Below are positions 33,932-43,534 of a stretch of DNA of 64,000 nucleotides, piece after piece (the first letter of the stretch is position 1; each line of letters opens with the position of its first letter). This DNA is from Paenibacillus sp. FSL H3-0469. GTDB taxonomy: Bacteria; Bacillota; Bacilli; Paenibacillales; Paenibacillaceae. The translations under genes were made by a program, and so were the position numbers. Below the pieces are notes generated by a model, which worked only from the letters and a program-made list of their open reading frames with translations, made no database searches and was not told the origin of the DNA. The stretch is from NCBI RefSeq assembly GCF_038051945.1, contig NZ_CP150302.1, positions 6,386,001 to 6,450,000 on the forward strand. The letters are read 5' to 3'.

Positions 33932-34786
33932 TCATTCGTAGAACAGCAGGCGCTTGGCATAAGCGTTGCGGAACTCGGTGGGAGTGAGGCCGACGATTTT
34001 TTTGAACGATTTCATGAAGTTATGGCAATCCTTATAGCCTAGCTGCAATGAGACTTCGCTGACGTTCTGGTTGGTGTCGGTCAGCAGGAATTTCGCCAGC
34101 TCCATCTTCTGCTGCAGAATATATTGCTTCAGGGAGATCCCGGAGATGACAGTGAATAGATGGGAGAGATACTTCTCGTTATAGCCGAAATAAGCGGCGA
34201 TCTGCGATACCTTAATATGCTCGCTGCGGCTCCATTTGATGTAGTCTACAATATCGTTGTAGAGCTGCTCCTGCTTGGTTCTTTTAAACGGATCAGCATC
34301 GGTTGGCAGGGTCTGACTGTACAGCTCGCATAGAATAACGGTAGACATATAGTTACCCAGCACGGTCTGATTGTAGCTTCGCACCGAATCCTGAAGCTGC
34401 TTCATCATGACGATGATTTTCTCCACATTCCGCAGGGTTCCGTATTGGGGCAGGTGAATTACATATTCTTCCTTGTCTCCGGTTAACGGAGCGGGGTCCG
34501 CAGTCTGACTACCGTTCGTAGCATGAAAATGCAGCCAATAAAAGCTACAGTCCGAAGACTTGTACCCGTATTGTCTGGTAAGCGGAGGCAGGAGCAGGAA
34601 CTCGCCTTTGGAGACGACGAACTGCTGGTTGTCACCCGCCAGGTAGAGCACGCCCTCGGTCATCACAATCAGCTCATAATCCTGCAAAATCCGGCTTAAG
34701 TGAATCCACTCCGCTGAGGGGGCCACGAATTTGCCGGTCATCTCCAGATGTACAGGCTTATCTACCAGCAGTGTGAACGCAGTCAT
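33932..34786 (-). CDS. AraC family transcriptional regulator
   Basis: The 284-residue regulator has an N-terminal cupin-like sensor (about 1-150; VSKGEFLLLPPLTRQYGY) and a C-terminal double HTH (about 185-280; VSQIAAYFGYNEKYLSHLF, VSEVSLQLGYKDCHNFMKSF). The start follows GGGGAGATGATGAC. It sits 128 bp downstream of the GH127 gene on the same strand, so it probably controls arabinofuranoside use. Confidence 0.87.
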   Translation of the reverse strand: MTAFTLLVDKPVHLEMTGKFVAPSAEWIHLSRILQDYELIVMTEGVLYLAGDNQQFVVSKGEFLLLPPLTRQYGYKSSDCSFYWLHFHATNGSQTADPAPLTGDKEEYVIHLPQYGTLRNVEKIIVMMKQLQDSVRSYNQTVLGNYMSTVILCELYSQTLPTDADPFKRTKQEQLYNDIVDYIKWSRSEHIKVSQIAAYFGYNEKYLSHLFTVISGISLKQYILQQKMELAKFLLTDTNQNVSEVSLQLGYKDCHNFMKSFKKIVGLTPTEFRNAYAKRLLFYE

Positions 34787-34914
34787 GTCATCATCTCCCC
34801 GGTGCAGAAATAGTCTTATCCTACTACCATATCAAATAAGGGCTATCTTGAATACAGCAGAAGCTGCATCCGAGATAACCCCGGGTGGTACAGTATTGGC
34901 TATACTGCTAGAAG

Positions 34915-37512
34915 CTATTCTTTCACAATCTGAAGCTTATATTCCTGCACCGTAACATGATCCTCCGCCTTAACCGTGAGATTCACCTCAGTACGGCTGT
35001 GCGGCAGCTTGATCTCGCGCGGCAGTGAATCCTCAATCAGAATTCCGTCTGCATAGACCAGGGCATTGTGGTGGTGTGGTGTAACGTTCAGTTGTACCTG
35101 GCCCGCTGCTTGCGGAACGCTCAGGCTATACGTGGTTATACCGCCGCTGAAGGAGGTAGACAGCGTTCCTTCACTGAAGGCGAGCTGGCGCAGTCCGGCA
35201 TTGTGATCATAACCGGTCATCATGCGCAGCAGGTCGAAGATGCCGTTTTCCTTCTCTGGAACCGTGAACTTGACTTCCATCTCAGTCTTGCTGCCAACCG
35301 CTTCAGCAGGAATCAAATAACTCCGCTCGTAGAAGCTGCGGGCTTCATCCGTATGCAGCACCTCGCTCGCAATCAGCTCCCCGTCTACATAAATCGCTAT
35401 TTTCTTACCATTATTTCCTGAGAAATAAGTGACCGAGAGATAGTTGTCCGTACGCGGCGCCACCTTCATCCGGTAGCTGAACCAGCCGCCATTCTCCGCT
35501 TTGCGGACGTTATATCCGTCCCATGTGGCTACGGAGGTGTTCTCCCCCTCAATGCCATGCTCCAGCTCATACTGGTCATTGCCGACCGGGAGACTGTCCA
35601 GTGTAGCGTCCTGTACACGCTGCCGGATTTTGCCTTGTAAAATATGCTTCTGCAGCTCAGCCGAATCGGCCTCGACCAGCCGCCAGTAGATGCCATAACG
35701 CTCACTATGCTGCTTATAATGCGGAGTGAAGACCAGCCGCTGATCCTCATCCGTTCCCCGCAGCGCAAAGGCCAGTTCATCCTGCTCCAGCCGGACTGCG
35801 CGGTCCGCAAGCTGCGCCAGCCACTCCTGCGGGCTCTCGTTCACCGTCGTGATGAAGTCCTTCACCAGCATGTTGCGGGTTGGGACACTTACAGCAACGC
35901 CTGTAGCGGATACAGACAGATCACTCTGGCCCAGAGCGGCGCTGAGCACCACCGGTCCATACTTGAACGCGACCACCTGGCGGGCATCCGGCAGGCTGAA
36001 GTGCGCCAGCTTCATCGGCAGCTTGAGCTGCAGCGTGTCGCCATCCTCCCATACTCTGTCCGTCAAGAGGTAACCTCCGCTGATCTCTAAGTTGACAGGC
36101 TGCCCGTTCAATAGAAGCCCAGGTTCTCCCGCCAGCCAATCCGGCAGACGAAGCTTCAGCGTGGTGGACTGAGCCTGAGGCTGCATCACTGAGATTTTGA
36201 ACTCTACAGTATCGCTATAAGGCAAGTTGGCCGACTGGATCAGCATCAGGCCATGCGCGGCAGAGTCCAGAGTAGAGCTGAAATACTGGTTGACCACAAT
36301 GCTGGCCGCATCATAGAAGTACAGGCTGTCATTCAGCTTGGTGAAGCTCTCCATGCCGGTGCCCGTACAGCACCAGAAATGCTCGAACGGCGAGCTGTAG
36401 ACCTTGAAATACCCGGTCGCCATGGGCTGGAAATACATCGTCATCCCGGTATGCGGGTGCTGGGACGACACAATGGCATTCAGATAGGTGTTCTCGTAGA
36501 AGTCGGCGTAACGGGGATCTCCCGTGATTTTGAACAGCTCGCGGGTCAGCTTGAGCATATTGTAGGTGTTGCAGGTCTCCGCTGTGAAGTTGGAGCGTTC
36601 CCGGTCCAGCATATCCGGATCACCGAAGTGCTCCCATTCGCTATTCCCTCCGGTAATGTAGCTGTGATGATGAACCACCATCTCCCAGAACTGCACCGCC
36701 GCTTCCAGATAAAAGACTTCGCTCTCCCCGAGCGTCCGGTAACGGTTCAGCGCACCGAGGAATTTCGGAATCGTAGTATTGGCGTGCTTGCCCTTGAGAA
36801 TATCCTTGCCCTCATGGACTGGTGTGAACAACGTCAGCTCGTCGAAGCTATGCGCGGCGCTTAAATGCCCTGCTTTTCCGGTAATTCTGTACAGGTCGTA
36901 CAGGCAGTCATTCATCCCGCCGTATTCCACCGATAATACACGCTGATGGACCTCTTCTGACCAGGAGGCTGTGCGGATATATACCCAGTCACCGAGTTTA
37001 TCCGCCAGGTCATAGGCCGTTTTGTTGCCGGTGGCAGAGTAGGAAGCGGTGAGTCCGGCAATGATTTTGTGCATGGTATACCAAGGGACCCAGGCTGGCT
37101 GCTTGTTCTCCACATTATCGAAAAGGCGTTCCTCGAATGCGGACAGGTAACCGCTCTCATGCTGGCACAGGGCGAGCTCTTCCAGAAGATAGTTCAGCCG
37201 GAGCGCCAGCCCGTCATCCCGCGTACAGGCATAGGCCTGGGACAGCGCCGACAGATAGTGGCCCAGCGTGTGTCCGCGGATCTCTGTGTTCTCCCAGCCG
37301 GGATATTTGTCGGCACGCTTCGGCAGTCCCCGGTTCTCGCGGAAGCCCGCCAGCAGGCGGTCAGGATCATAGCTGGTCAGATAATCGATCTCCTTGGCAA
37401 AGGCGTTTGCGATATACGGATCGGACACACGGACCTGGTCCATGCGGTATTCCTCATACAAGGGCTTACCCTGAATCGGGGCCGCCAGAGGCTGATGGGG
37501 TGTAATTGTCAT
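34915..37512 (-). CDS. GH127 family beta-L-arabinofuranosidase
   Basis: The 865-residue cytoplasmic enzyme belongs to family GH127 (old DUF1680). The (alpha/alpha)6 barrel carries the zinc/cysteine site: Glu312 and Cys314 (TAETCNTYNM) and the Cys381-Cys382 pair (FWCCTGTGMES), matching the residues that hold zinc and the cysteine nucleophile in characterised members. Beta-sandwich domains follow, and the C-terminal ~220 residues are extra beta-rich domains (about 640-860) beyond the usual ~650-residue enzyme. It should release beta-L-arabinofuranose from plant glycoproteins or oligosaccharides. It is followed by an AraC-type regulator. Confidence 0.88.
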   Translation of the reverse strand: MTITPHQPLAAPIQGKPLYEEYRMDQVRVSDPYIANAFAKEIDYLTSYDPDRLLAGFRENRGLPKRADKYPGWENTEIRGHTLGHYLSALSQAYACTRDDGLALRLNYLLEELALCQHESGYLSAFEERLFDNVENKQPAWVPWYTMHKIIAGLTASYSATGNKTAYDLADKLGDWVYIRTASWSEEVHQRVLSVEYGGMNDCLYDLYRITGKAGHLSAAHSFDELTLFTPVHEGKDILKGKHANTTIPKFLGALNRYRTLGESEVFYLEAAVQFWEMVVHHHSYITGGNSEWEHFGDPDMLDRERSNFTAETCNTYNMLKLTRELFKITGDPRYADFYENTYLNAIVSSQHPHTGMTMYFQPMATGYFKVYSSPFEHFWCCTGTGMESFTKLNDSLYFYDAASIVVNQYFSSTLDSAAHGLMLIQSANLPYSDTVEFKISVMQPQAQSTTLKLRLPDWLAGEPGLLLNGQPVNLEISGGYLLTDRVWEDGDTLQLKLPMKLAHFSLPDARQVVAFKYGPVVLSAALGQSDLSVSATGVAVSVPTRNMLVKDFITTVNESPQEWLAQLADRAVRLEQDELAFALRGTDEDQRLVFTPHYKQHSERYGIYWRLVEADSAELQKHILQGKIRQRVQDATLDSLPVGNDQYELEHGIEGENTSVATWDGYNVRKAENGGWFSYRMKVAPRTDNYLSVTYFSGNNGKKIAIYVDGELIASEVLHTDEARSFYERSYLIPAEAVGSKTEMEVKFTVPEKENGIFDLLRMMTGYDHNAGLRQLAFSEGTLSTSFSGGITTYSLSVPQAAGQVQLNVTPHHHNALVYADGILIEDSLPREIKLPHSRTEVNLTVKAEDHVTVQEYKLQIVKE

Positions 37513-37660
37513 TTTGTATCCTCATTCCTATGGATTCTGTAGGGTTACTGCTGGATGAATATCCTATATTTAAGCTTATAGATAAAGGGCTTGGGGGTAA
37601 ATAGTGATTGGATTGAATATGTGTGAAAAGGTTAGATTGGGGAGGGGAGGCAGACGCAAA

Positions 37661-37696
37661 AAAGCCATAACCGCTGCTGGGCAACAGGCTATGGCT
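37661..37696 (-). terminator. Terminator of the secreted hypothetical gene
   Basis: On the minus strand AAGCCATA and TATGGCTT form an eight-base stem followed by TTTTTTGCG. It lies 38 bp after the stop of the upstream gene. Confidence 0.82.
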
Positions 37697-37733
37697 TGAG
37701 GTTTTTTATGGAAGTGATTAAGATAGCAGCTCC

Positions 37734-38261
37734 TTATGGAGTATACTGCTGCACGATCGATACAATCTGGCCATCCTTGATCGTGAGGTGATAAGGGGAA
37801 CCGCTTAGATCGAATACATCTGTCTTGGCGAATTCATGAATGAACTTCTCCAAGGTGAGCGACTCGTTCCAGTTCGTATCCAGGTCTTCGAGCTTCCCGG
37901 TGTGATCATAGATCTGCATGGTGACCTTGGCATCCGGGGCTACCGTATAAGCAGTCAGCGTGTCGCTGTCATTCACGATATAGTAACCGTCCGGGGCACC
38001 GCCGATTTCGGCTGCGGATTCCGGCTCCCGCTCTGCGAAGACAGCATCGGCTGCTGCGCCTTCATACCATTCGATCTCATCCCCGGTAAGGGTCGTCTGA
38101 CCGTTATGATTCTCTAAGGAATGTATATATACCGTCAGATGCTGGGTTGACCCCTCGCTTTTGGCATCAGCGGTTTTTATGGTTGTGCTTGCCGTAGTCA
38201 CGAGGGAAAGGAACAACAGAACCAGAACAGGAAGCAGGTAGACGTTTTTGTTTTTTAACAT
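37734..38261 (-). CDS. Secreted or membrane-anchored protein of unknown function
   Basis: I do not recognise the family. The 175-residue product has a signal peptide or anchor (MLKNKNVYLLPVLVLLFLSL, then TTASTT) and a soluble domain rich in Asp, Thr and Tyr. ATG 38261 behind AAGGGGGAA is chosen over an upstream in-frame start. It has its own terminator and is divergent from an XRE-TPR regulator, with 278 bp between the starts. The shared control region and regulator type make a regulatory link plausible but unproven. Confidence 0.72.
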   Translation of the reverse strand: MLKNKNVYLLPVLVLLFLSLVTTASTTIKTADAKSEGSTQHLTVYIHSLENHNGQTTLTGDEIEWYEGAAADAVFAEREPESAAEIGGAPDGYYIVNDSDTLTAYTVAPDAKVTMQIYDHTGKLEDLDTNWNESLTLEKFIHEFAKTDVFDLSGSPYHLTIKDGQIVSIVQQYTP

Positions 38262-38435
38262 TATGAATTTCCCCCTTGGCGTAATCTTACACGGCATGAG
38301 TCTACACTTCTTATTTACCCTGCCGGAATATTCTCAAACTTGTTTATACCCTAATAAACGTTGGTTCAGCAGAAATGTTGCAAAAGATTTTTTAACTGGG
38401 TATATATAACAAATATTCCGTCTTTGTCAACCACT

Positions 38436-38518
38436 TTTGAACCGTTCAAACCAGATTGACCTGCCTAATTAAGGGATTTATGATATAGGAATATCTGGAT
38501 TTTTACTAGAATATCTGG
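38436..38518 (+). promoter_or_regulatory. Promoter and candidate operators of the XRE-TPR gene
   Basis: TTGACC (38456-38461) and TATGAT (38479-38484) are separated by exactly 17 bp. Two direct repeats GAATATCTGG begin at 38489 and 38509, 20 bp apart, over the predicted start site. Upstream is a palindrome TTTGAA-CCG-TTCAAA (38436-38450). The layout suggests autoregulation. Confidence 0.7.
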
Positions 38519-38539
38519 TTTTTGAGGGGCGGTATTGGT

Positions 38540-39940
38540 TTGCAACAGCACACTACAATTCAAACAGAACTGGCTGCTTTTCTTAGAAAAGAAGGCCAGA
38601 CAATCAATCAGTTCGCAGGAATCTCCGGTGTCAATTCGGGTACACTCAGCAGCATTATTAATGGTAACCGTCCTATTGCCATGCAGCAGCTGGACCGGAT
38701 TACCGCCGGAATGGGGCTTCCTGAAGGAGCATTTTATGAGTTATATATAGATGAATGTGTGGTACACTCCGCACCCGACTGGCGGCGGCTGGGACCCTTC
38801 CTGCACCGCTGTGCGGAGCTGGACAAGCTGGAGTGTATCCGGCAGGTGGTTCAAATCATCATGGACAATATTACATATGCCCCGCTCCTGTTCGATACGG
38901 CGGAGGAATTCTACGGGCAAGGCAAGCTTCAGGCAGCCGCTCTGCTGTATGAAGGAGTAGCCGACAGTGAGAAATATCAGCATTCGGAGCGGCTGGCCCT
39001 GTGCCAGTACCGGCTGTTCACGATCCGGATCGGCCAGAGCCCGGAGGCAGACTTCCGCGCGGCGACCCGGTTTGAATATTTCGTAGAGCGTCTGGAGGAA
39101 ATAGACCAGTTGGATGCGCTTCGGCAGCTGGCGGATATTTATATTGCTCTACAGCACTGGGAGAAGGCCAGACTATTGGCAGAGGAGCTGCGTCACAAGA
39201 CATCTATCCAGTATGAAATCAGATTTTACAAAACCAGAAAAAAGAAGGAGCTGAGGCAAGCGCCCCAACCTCTTTGCTTCTATATACTGTATGCTTACTG
39301 GCTGCAATCCAAGGTATGCGAGGAATCCGGTGAATATGAGCGGGCGCTGGAATATGTCGGCCTCTACTCTGAAATGAGCTGGATTGTCGAAGAATCGGCA
39401 GAGGTTGAGCAGATCAGAGACCAGTTCAGCAGGCTTGGTACAGTCTATGCATGTCTATACCGTATGATGTGCGGTGAACTTGAGGTTCTTCCTGAGGTTG
39501 TGGAATATATCGGGACCCCTGGGCTCGGACTGCTGGACGGGCTGCTTAAGACAGTTCAAGCAGCTAACCGGTATGGCTGGGAGGTAGATGAGCTTATCAG
39601 CCACTTCCAGCCGCTGCTTATGCCGGGGGGAGCGGCCTTTGGGCAAGCCGAAGGAACTCCGGGCAGAGAGACGCCGGATCAATATCCGGTACTGCTCTAT
39701 GAGCTGGCGGTGTACTCTCTTAAGGCAGAGAAGATGGAGCAGGGGATGCGTTATATCTTCGGGAGTCTGGAGGCTTCCGCCGCACTTGGCAGCATAGACT
39801 GTGTGATCCGCAGTGTAAGATTATTCGAGCAATTCCGGCCGCATGCTTCAGCAGAGGATCAAGAGCGGTATAAGCAACTAATTAATAGGGTGCAGGCTGC
39901 TCACGCCGAGCAGACGGTTAAGACACAGGACCGGTTGTAG
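38540..39940 (+). CDS. XRE-type HTH regulator with TPR-like C-terminal region
   Basis: The 466-residue protein has an N-terminal XRE HTH (about 5-60; GQTINQFAGISGVNSGTLSS and INGNRPIAMQQLDRIT) and a ~400-residue all-helical C-terminus with TPR-like character (for example AAALLYEGVADSEKYQHSER, HWEKARLLAEELRHK). TTG 38540 (LQQHTTIQTELAAFL) is favoured; TTG 38522 in the same frame is possible. The layout recalls peptide-sensing RRNPP regulators, but no cognate peptide gene is visible and family membership is not shown. It lies 278 bp from the divergent secreted protein gene. Confidence 0.8.
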   Translation: MQQHTTIQTELAAFLRKEGQTINQFAGISGVNSGTLSSIINGNRPIAMQQLDRITAGMGLPEGAFYELYIDECVVHSAPDWRRLGPFLHRCAELDKLECIRQVVQIIMDNITYAPLLFDTAEEFYGQGKLQAAALLYEGVADSEKYQHSERLALCQYRLFTIRIGQSPEADFRAATRFEYFVERLEEIDQLDALRQLADIYIALQHWEKARLLAEELRHKTSIQYEIRFYKTRKKKELRQAPQPLCFYILYAYWLQSKVCEESGEYERALEYVGLYSEMSWIVEESAEVEQIRDQFSRLGTVYACLYRMMCGELEVLPEVVEYIGTPGLGLLDGLLKTVQAANRYGWEVDELISHFQPLLMPGGAAFGQAEGTPGRETPDQYPVLLYELAVYSLKAEKMEQGMRYIFGSLEASAALGSIDCVIRSVRLFEQFRPHASAEDQERYKQLINRVQAAHAEQTVKTQDRL

Positions 39941-39961
39941 GAGGCTCATTGATAGTATGCA

Positions 39962-39996
39962 AAGGAAGCCCCTTCCGGGATGGAGGGGGCTTCCTT
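39962..39996 (+). terminator. Hairpin after the XRE-TPR gene
   Basis: AAGGAAGCCCC (39962-39972) pairs perfectly with GGGGCTTCCTT (39986-39996). No T-run follows, so termination would be weak; the repeat array begins ten bases later. Confidence 0.6.
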
Positions 39997-40005
39997 GTAT
40001 GGCTG

Positions 40006-40450
40006 AATGTATGCGATAAATCGAACACAATGGGTGATGGCGCAGGCATATGGCTGAATGTAATCGAAAAACCGACTACAATGCGCCGCATGGTGGTGTG
40101 CGGGCCTAATGTAATCGAAAAACCGATTACAATGCGCCGGATGGTGCTGTGCGGTCCAAATGTAATCGAAAAACCGACTACAATGCGCCGGATGGTGCTG
40201 TGCGGACTCAATGTAATCGAAAAACCGACTACAATGCGCCGGATGGCGCTGTGCGGACCCAATGTAATCGAAAAACCGATTACAATGCGCCGGATGGTGC
40301 TGTGCGAACCCAATGTAATCGAAAAACCGACTACAATGCGCCGCATGGTGCTGTGCGGACCCAATGTAATCGAAAAACCGACTACAATGCGCCGCATGGT
40401 GCTGTGCGGACCCAATGTAATCGAAAAACCGATCACATTGCGCAGCCGCC
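40006..40450. repeat. Tandem array, nine units with exact 51 bp period (class A element)
   Basis: AATGTA starts at 40006, 40057, 40108, 40159, 40210, 40261, 40312, 40363 and 40414, each 51 bp apart; the first copy is degenerate. Each unit carries left arm TGTAATCG, a six-base centre AAAAAC and right arm CGAYTACA (last copy CGATCACA), then ATGCGCC. The left arm is invariant in eight copies. Because 51 is a multiple of three, several frames on both strands stay open by chance. It fills the gap between the convergent XRE-TPR and aldo/keto reductase genes. Confidence 0.95.
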
Positions 40451-40564
40451 AAGCTGTTTACACTCCGCCTCGCCCACACCCGCCCCAACCACGCCACGTT
40501 CTTACCACGCTTCTGCCCAACCACCCGGTCCTACCACGCACCATACCTCCCACTCGCCCCGGCC

Positions 40565-41539
40565 CTATCTCGCTGGTGCGAAACCTGCTACTTCACTAAG
40601 AATATCATCGATCGCCTTCAGCGTATCCGGCTGAAGCACCGCATCCACAGCCTGCGCATTCTCAAGCACCTGCTCCGGTCTGCTGGCACCGATCAGTGCC
40701 GAGCTAACGCCGGGCTGGCGCAGCACCCAAGCGAGCGCAAGCTGGGAGAGCTTCAGGTCCAGCTCAGCGGCAAGCGTATCCAGCCTGCCGACAACCTCCA
40801 GCACATCATCCCGCAGGTAGCTGCGGATGACACCGTTCACGGAATCATCCGCACCGCGTGTACCGGCCGGTGGCTGCTGACCGGCCTTGTATTTGCCGGT
40901 CAGAATACCCTGAGCCAGCGGAGAAAAGACCACCTGTCCCAGGCCTTCATGGGCGGATACTTCAATTACCTCGTCCTCGATATACCGCTCGAACATGTTA
41001 TAGATCGGCTGATTGGCGGCGAGCGGCCGCAGGTTCAGTCTGCGGCTGATGCCAGCCGCCTGCGAGATCTGGGCCGCGCTCCATTCGCTCACGGCGGAGT
41101 AGAGGATTTTACCTTGGGCGGTAAGATCATCAAGGGCGCGGAGCGTCTCCTCCACAGGAGTGTCCTGATCGAAGCGGTGGCAGAAGTACACATCGATATA
41201 ATCCGTGCCCAATCGGCGCAGGCTGGCTTCGCATTGCTCCATAATATGCTTGCGAGAGAGCCCGCGGTCATTCACCCCGTCGCCCATCGGGAAATATACC
41301 TTGGTGCTGAGGACGTAATCAGAACGCTTATAAGGGCGGAGTGCGGCACCGATGGCCTTCTCGCCTTCGCCCCGGTTGTAGGCATTGGCCGTATCGAAGA
41401 AATTGATACCGCATTCAAAAGCAGCGGCAATACACTCATCCGCAGCCTTCTGCTCGGCCGCTGTTCCATATGTAAGCCAACTGCCCAGTCCGATCTCACT
41501 AACCTTAAGTCCGGTGTTGCCCAGTCTTCTGTATTTCAT
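40565..41539 (-). CDS. Aldo/keto reductase (potassium-channel beta-subunit type)
   Basis: The 324-residue NADPH-dependent reductase begins MKYRRLGNTGLKVSEIGLGS. Catalytic Asp and Tyr are in FFDTANAYNRGEGE, Lys in STKVYFP and His in YFCHRFD. SALIGASRPEQVLENA is the NADP phosphate-binding end typical of the Kv-beta/YajO-like branch. The start follows GGAAGGAATG. It stands alone on the minus strand, convergent with the XRE-TPR gene across the 51 bp array. Substrate is unknown. Confidence 0.88.
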   Translation of the reverse strand: MKYRRLGNTGLKVSEIGLGSWLTYGTAAEQKAADECIAAAFECGINFFDTANAYNRGEGEKAIGAALRPYKRSDYVLSTKVYFPMGDGVNDRGLSRKHIMEQCEASLRRLGTDYIDVYFCHRFDQDTPVEETLRALDDLTAQGKILYSAVSEWSAAQISQAAGISRRLNLRPLAANQPIYNMFERYIEDEVIEVSAHEGLGQVVFSPLAQGILTGKYKAGQQPPAGTRGADDSVNGVIRSYLRDDVLEVVGRLDTLAAELDLKLSQLALAWVLRQPGVSSALIGASRPEQVLENAQAVDAVLQPDTLKAIDDILSEVAGFAPAR

Positions 41540-41767
41540 TTTGTATTCATTCCTTCCATTGATAAATAGGATGAAGCGTGATCCTGTCTATCGTATCATA
41601 TCCGCCCGGCCAAGCGAATGCTAACGGGTTATTGTTTAGGACACGCCTGTACATACGGCAGATCCATCGTCCACATACGGTGAATCCACTTTTTCATCTG
41701 CTGTGTATTGTCGGGCTGAACGTTCAGGTACATAATCGAAGAGCAGGGTATCTGCACACAGGAAGGC

Positions 41768-43534
41768 GTGAAGGACTTGAACTATTTCCGGAAGCAATCA
41801 TTCCGCAGCAAATTAAAAACCGCATTCTTGGCTGTGATCCTCCTCTCCGTGCTGATGACCGGAGGACTATCGTATTCTATCTCGGCAGCGACTTTGGAGA
41901 AGAATGCGCTGAAGCTTACCCAGGATAACGTTGTCAAATCGGCGCAGATCATCGATGAGAAGCTGAACAAGCTGATGCTGATTATGATGACCTTCATGAT
42001 CAGCCAGCCCTTTCACGATATGATGAGGGATGTCGTCACCGGGGACACGGGCCGGTATTATACTCACCTGAATGATCTTGATAACGTTTTCTCGCAGGCA
42101 CGGATTGCCGAGCCGCTGATCCATTCGATCTATGTGTCCACGCCGATCGGGGAGTTCTACCCTTCCTCAATGAACCGAAACCGTCTGACGGAGTTCAAGG
42201 ATACCTTACTATACGAGCGGATCGAACAGGAGAAGAAGAATACATGGGTTGAAGGCCATGAGGACATGCTCTTCTCCGGGAAGGAACGGGTTATTTCATT
42301 GATTCTGGAACCTATCTTTGATACAGCGGTCCGCGGAGTCTATATTATCGTCAACATCCGTGAAGACGGCTTCCGCAAGCTGGTGAGCGGGGATACCGGC
42401 GGCGGGGCACGCAGCTTCCTGCTGAACACGGCAGGCAGTCCCGTCTATTCTGTAAAGGACCCGCTCGTTCTGCAGGCGGTGGAGAGCAGTGATCTGACCG
42501 GAATGATCAGCAGCAGCCGGGATCTCAGCAATACCTTCAAGCTGGGGGGCGAATCGTATCTGCTGAACTATGCCCATCTAAGCATTGCCGATTGGACGAT
42601 GACCACGATCCAGTCCAAGGCCGGCGTACTGAAGGATATGATCTATGTGAAATGGCTGCTCGCGGTGGTCGCCCTCTTCGCCTTTACTGTTACAATGATG
42701 GTATCAGGAGCCTTTACCCGTTATCTGCTGCGTCCGCTGCAAGGTCTGATGAAGGTGATGAGACGGGTGGAGAGCAATGATCTGACTGCAAGATTCGAGA
42801 GCGGAGGCGGGGACGAGCTGGCCCAGGTCGGGATGCGGTTCAACCAGATGCTTGAGCAGATCGTGGTGCTGATCGGAGAGGTCACACAGGCGGAGACCAA
42901 TAAGCGCTCGGCAGAAATCAAGGCCTTGTCAGCCCAGATGGACCCCCATTTCCTGTACAACACGCTTAATACGATCTACTGGAAGCTCAATTTGCAGCAG
43001 GTGAAGCAGTCGCAGAGCATGGTCATGTCCCTGTCCCGGCTGTTCCAGCTCGGGCTGAACAAGGGGCAGGAGATCACGACACTGTCCAAGGAACTGGAGC
43101 ATGTCCGCATGTATCTGGAGCTCCAATGCAGCTGTTATGAAGGGCTGTTCCATTATGAGATCTATGTGGAGGATGAAGCGCTGGTTACCCTCCCGATTCC
43201 GCGCATTCTGCTTCAGCCGCTGGTGGAGAACAGCATTCTGCATGGCTTCCGCAACCGGGAGAGCGGGGGGCAGATCGATATCGAAGTCTTCGATGAGGGA
43301 GAACGCTGGTGTCTTAAGGTCCGCGACAACGGAGCGGGCATGGACGAGGAGGCGGTCCGTGCACTGTTCCGGCGGGAGTCGGAGAAAGGCTATGCCGTAT
43401 CCAATCTGATCCGCAGGTTGCAGCTCTACTACGGGGACAGTGCAGCAATCCGGGTGGACAGCGAACCGGGCCGGGGGACGGCGGTTAGTATATCTTTACC
43501 CAAACGGGAGGAGCATCAGGATGGACGATCATAA
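41768..43534 (+). CDS. Sensor histidine kinase of the YesM/LytS type
   Basis: The 588-residue membrane kinase has two helices (about 18-38 and 295-318) around an extracytoplasmic Cache-like sensor, then HAMP (about 318-370) and a His_kinase domain. The phosphorylated histidine is His394 (QMDPHFLYNTLNT); the N box is PLVENSILHGF and the G box RDNGAGMD. GTG 41768 follows CAGGAAGG. It overlaps the response regulator gene by 14 bases. The ABC transporter and glycosidases downstream suggest it senses an extracellular oligosaccharide or the binding protein. Confidence 0.92.
   Translation: MKDLNYFRKQSFRSKLKTAFLAVILLSVLMTGGLSYSISAATLEKNALKLTQDNVVKSAQIIDEKLNKLMLIMMTFMISQPFHDMMRDVVTGDTGRYYTHLNDLDNVFSQARIAEPLIHSIYVSTPIGEFYPSSMNRNRLTEFKDTLLYERIEQEKKNTWVEGHEDMLFSGKERVISLILEPIFDTAVRGVYIIVNIREDGFRKLVSGDTGGGARSFLLNTAGSPVYSVKDPLVLQAVESSDLTGMISSSRDLSNTFKLGGESYLLNYAHLSIADWTMTTIQSKAGVLKDMIYVKWLLAVVALFAFTVTMMVSGAFTRYLLRPLQGLMKVMRRVESNDLTARFESGGGDELAQVGMRFNQMLEQIVVLIGEVTQAETNKRSAEIKALSAQMDPHFLYNTLNTIYWKLNLQQVKQSQSMVMSLSRLFQLGLNKGQEITTLSKELEHVRMYLELQCSCYEGLFHYEIYVEDEALVTLPIPRILLQPLVENSILHGFRNRESGGQIDIEVFDEGERWCLKVRDNGAGMDEEAVRALFRRESEKGYAVSNLIRRLQLYYGDSAAIRVDSEPGRGTAVSISLPKREEHQDGRS

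Noticed and set aside
25055..40450. CRISPR array interpretation of the tandem repeats
   Set aside because: The entire 51-52 bp unit is conserved between copies, so there are no unique spacers; no cas genes are nearby.
39949..40599. Long open frames on both strands across the 40 kb array, coding for 17-residue repeats
   Set aside because: The 51 bp period is a multiple of three, so any stop-free unit stays open in every copy. At least four frames are open at once, no Shine-Dalgarno fits, and the conservation is that of a DNA palindrome.
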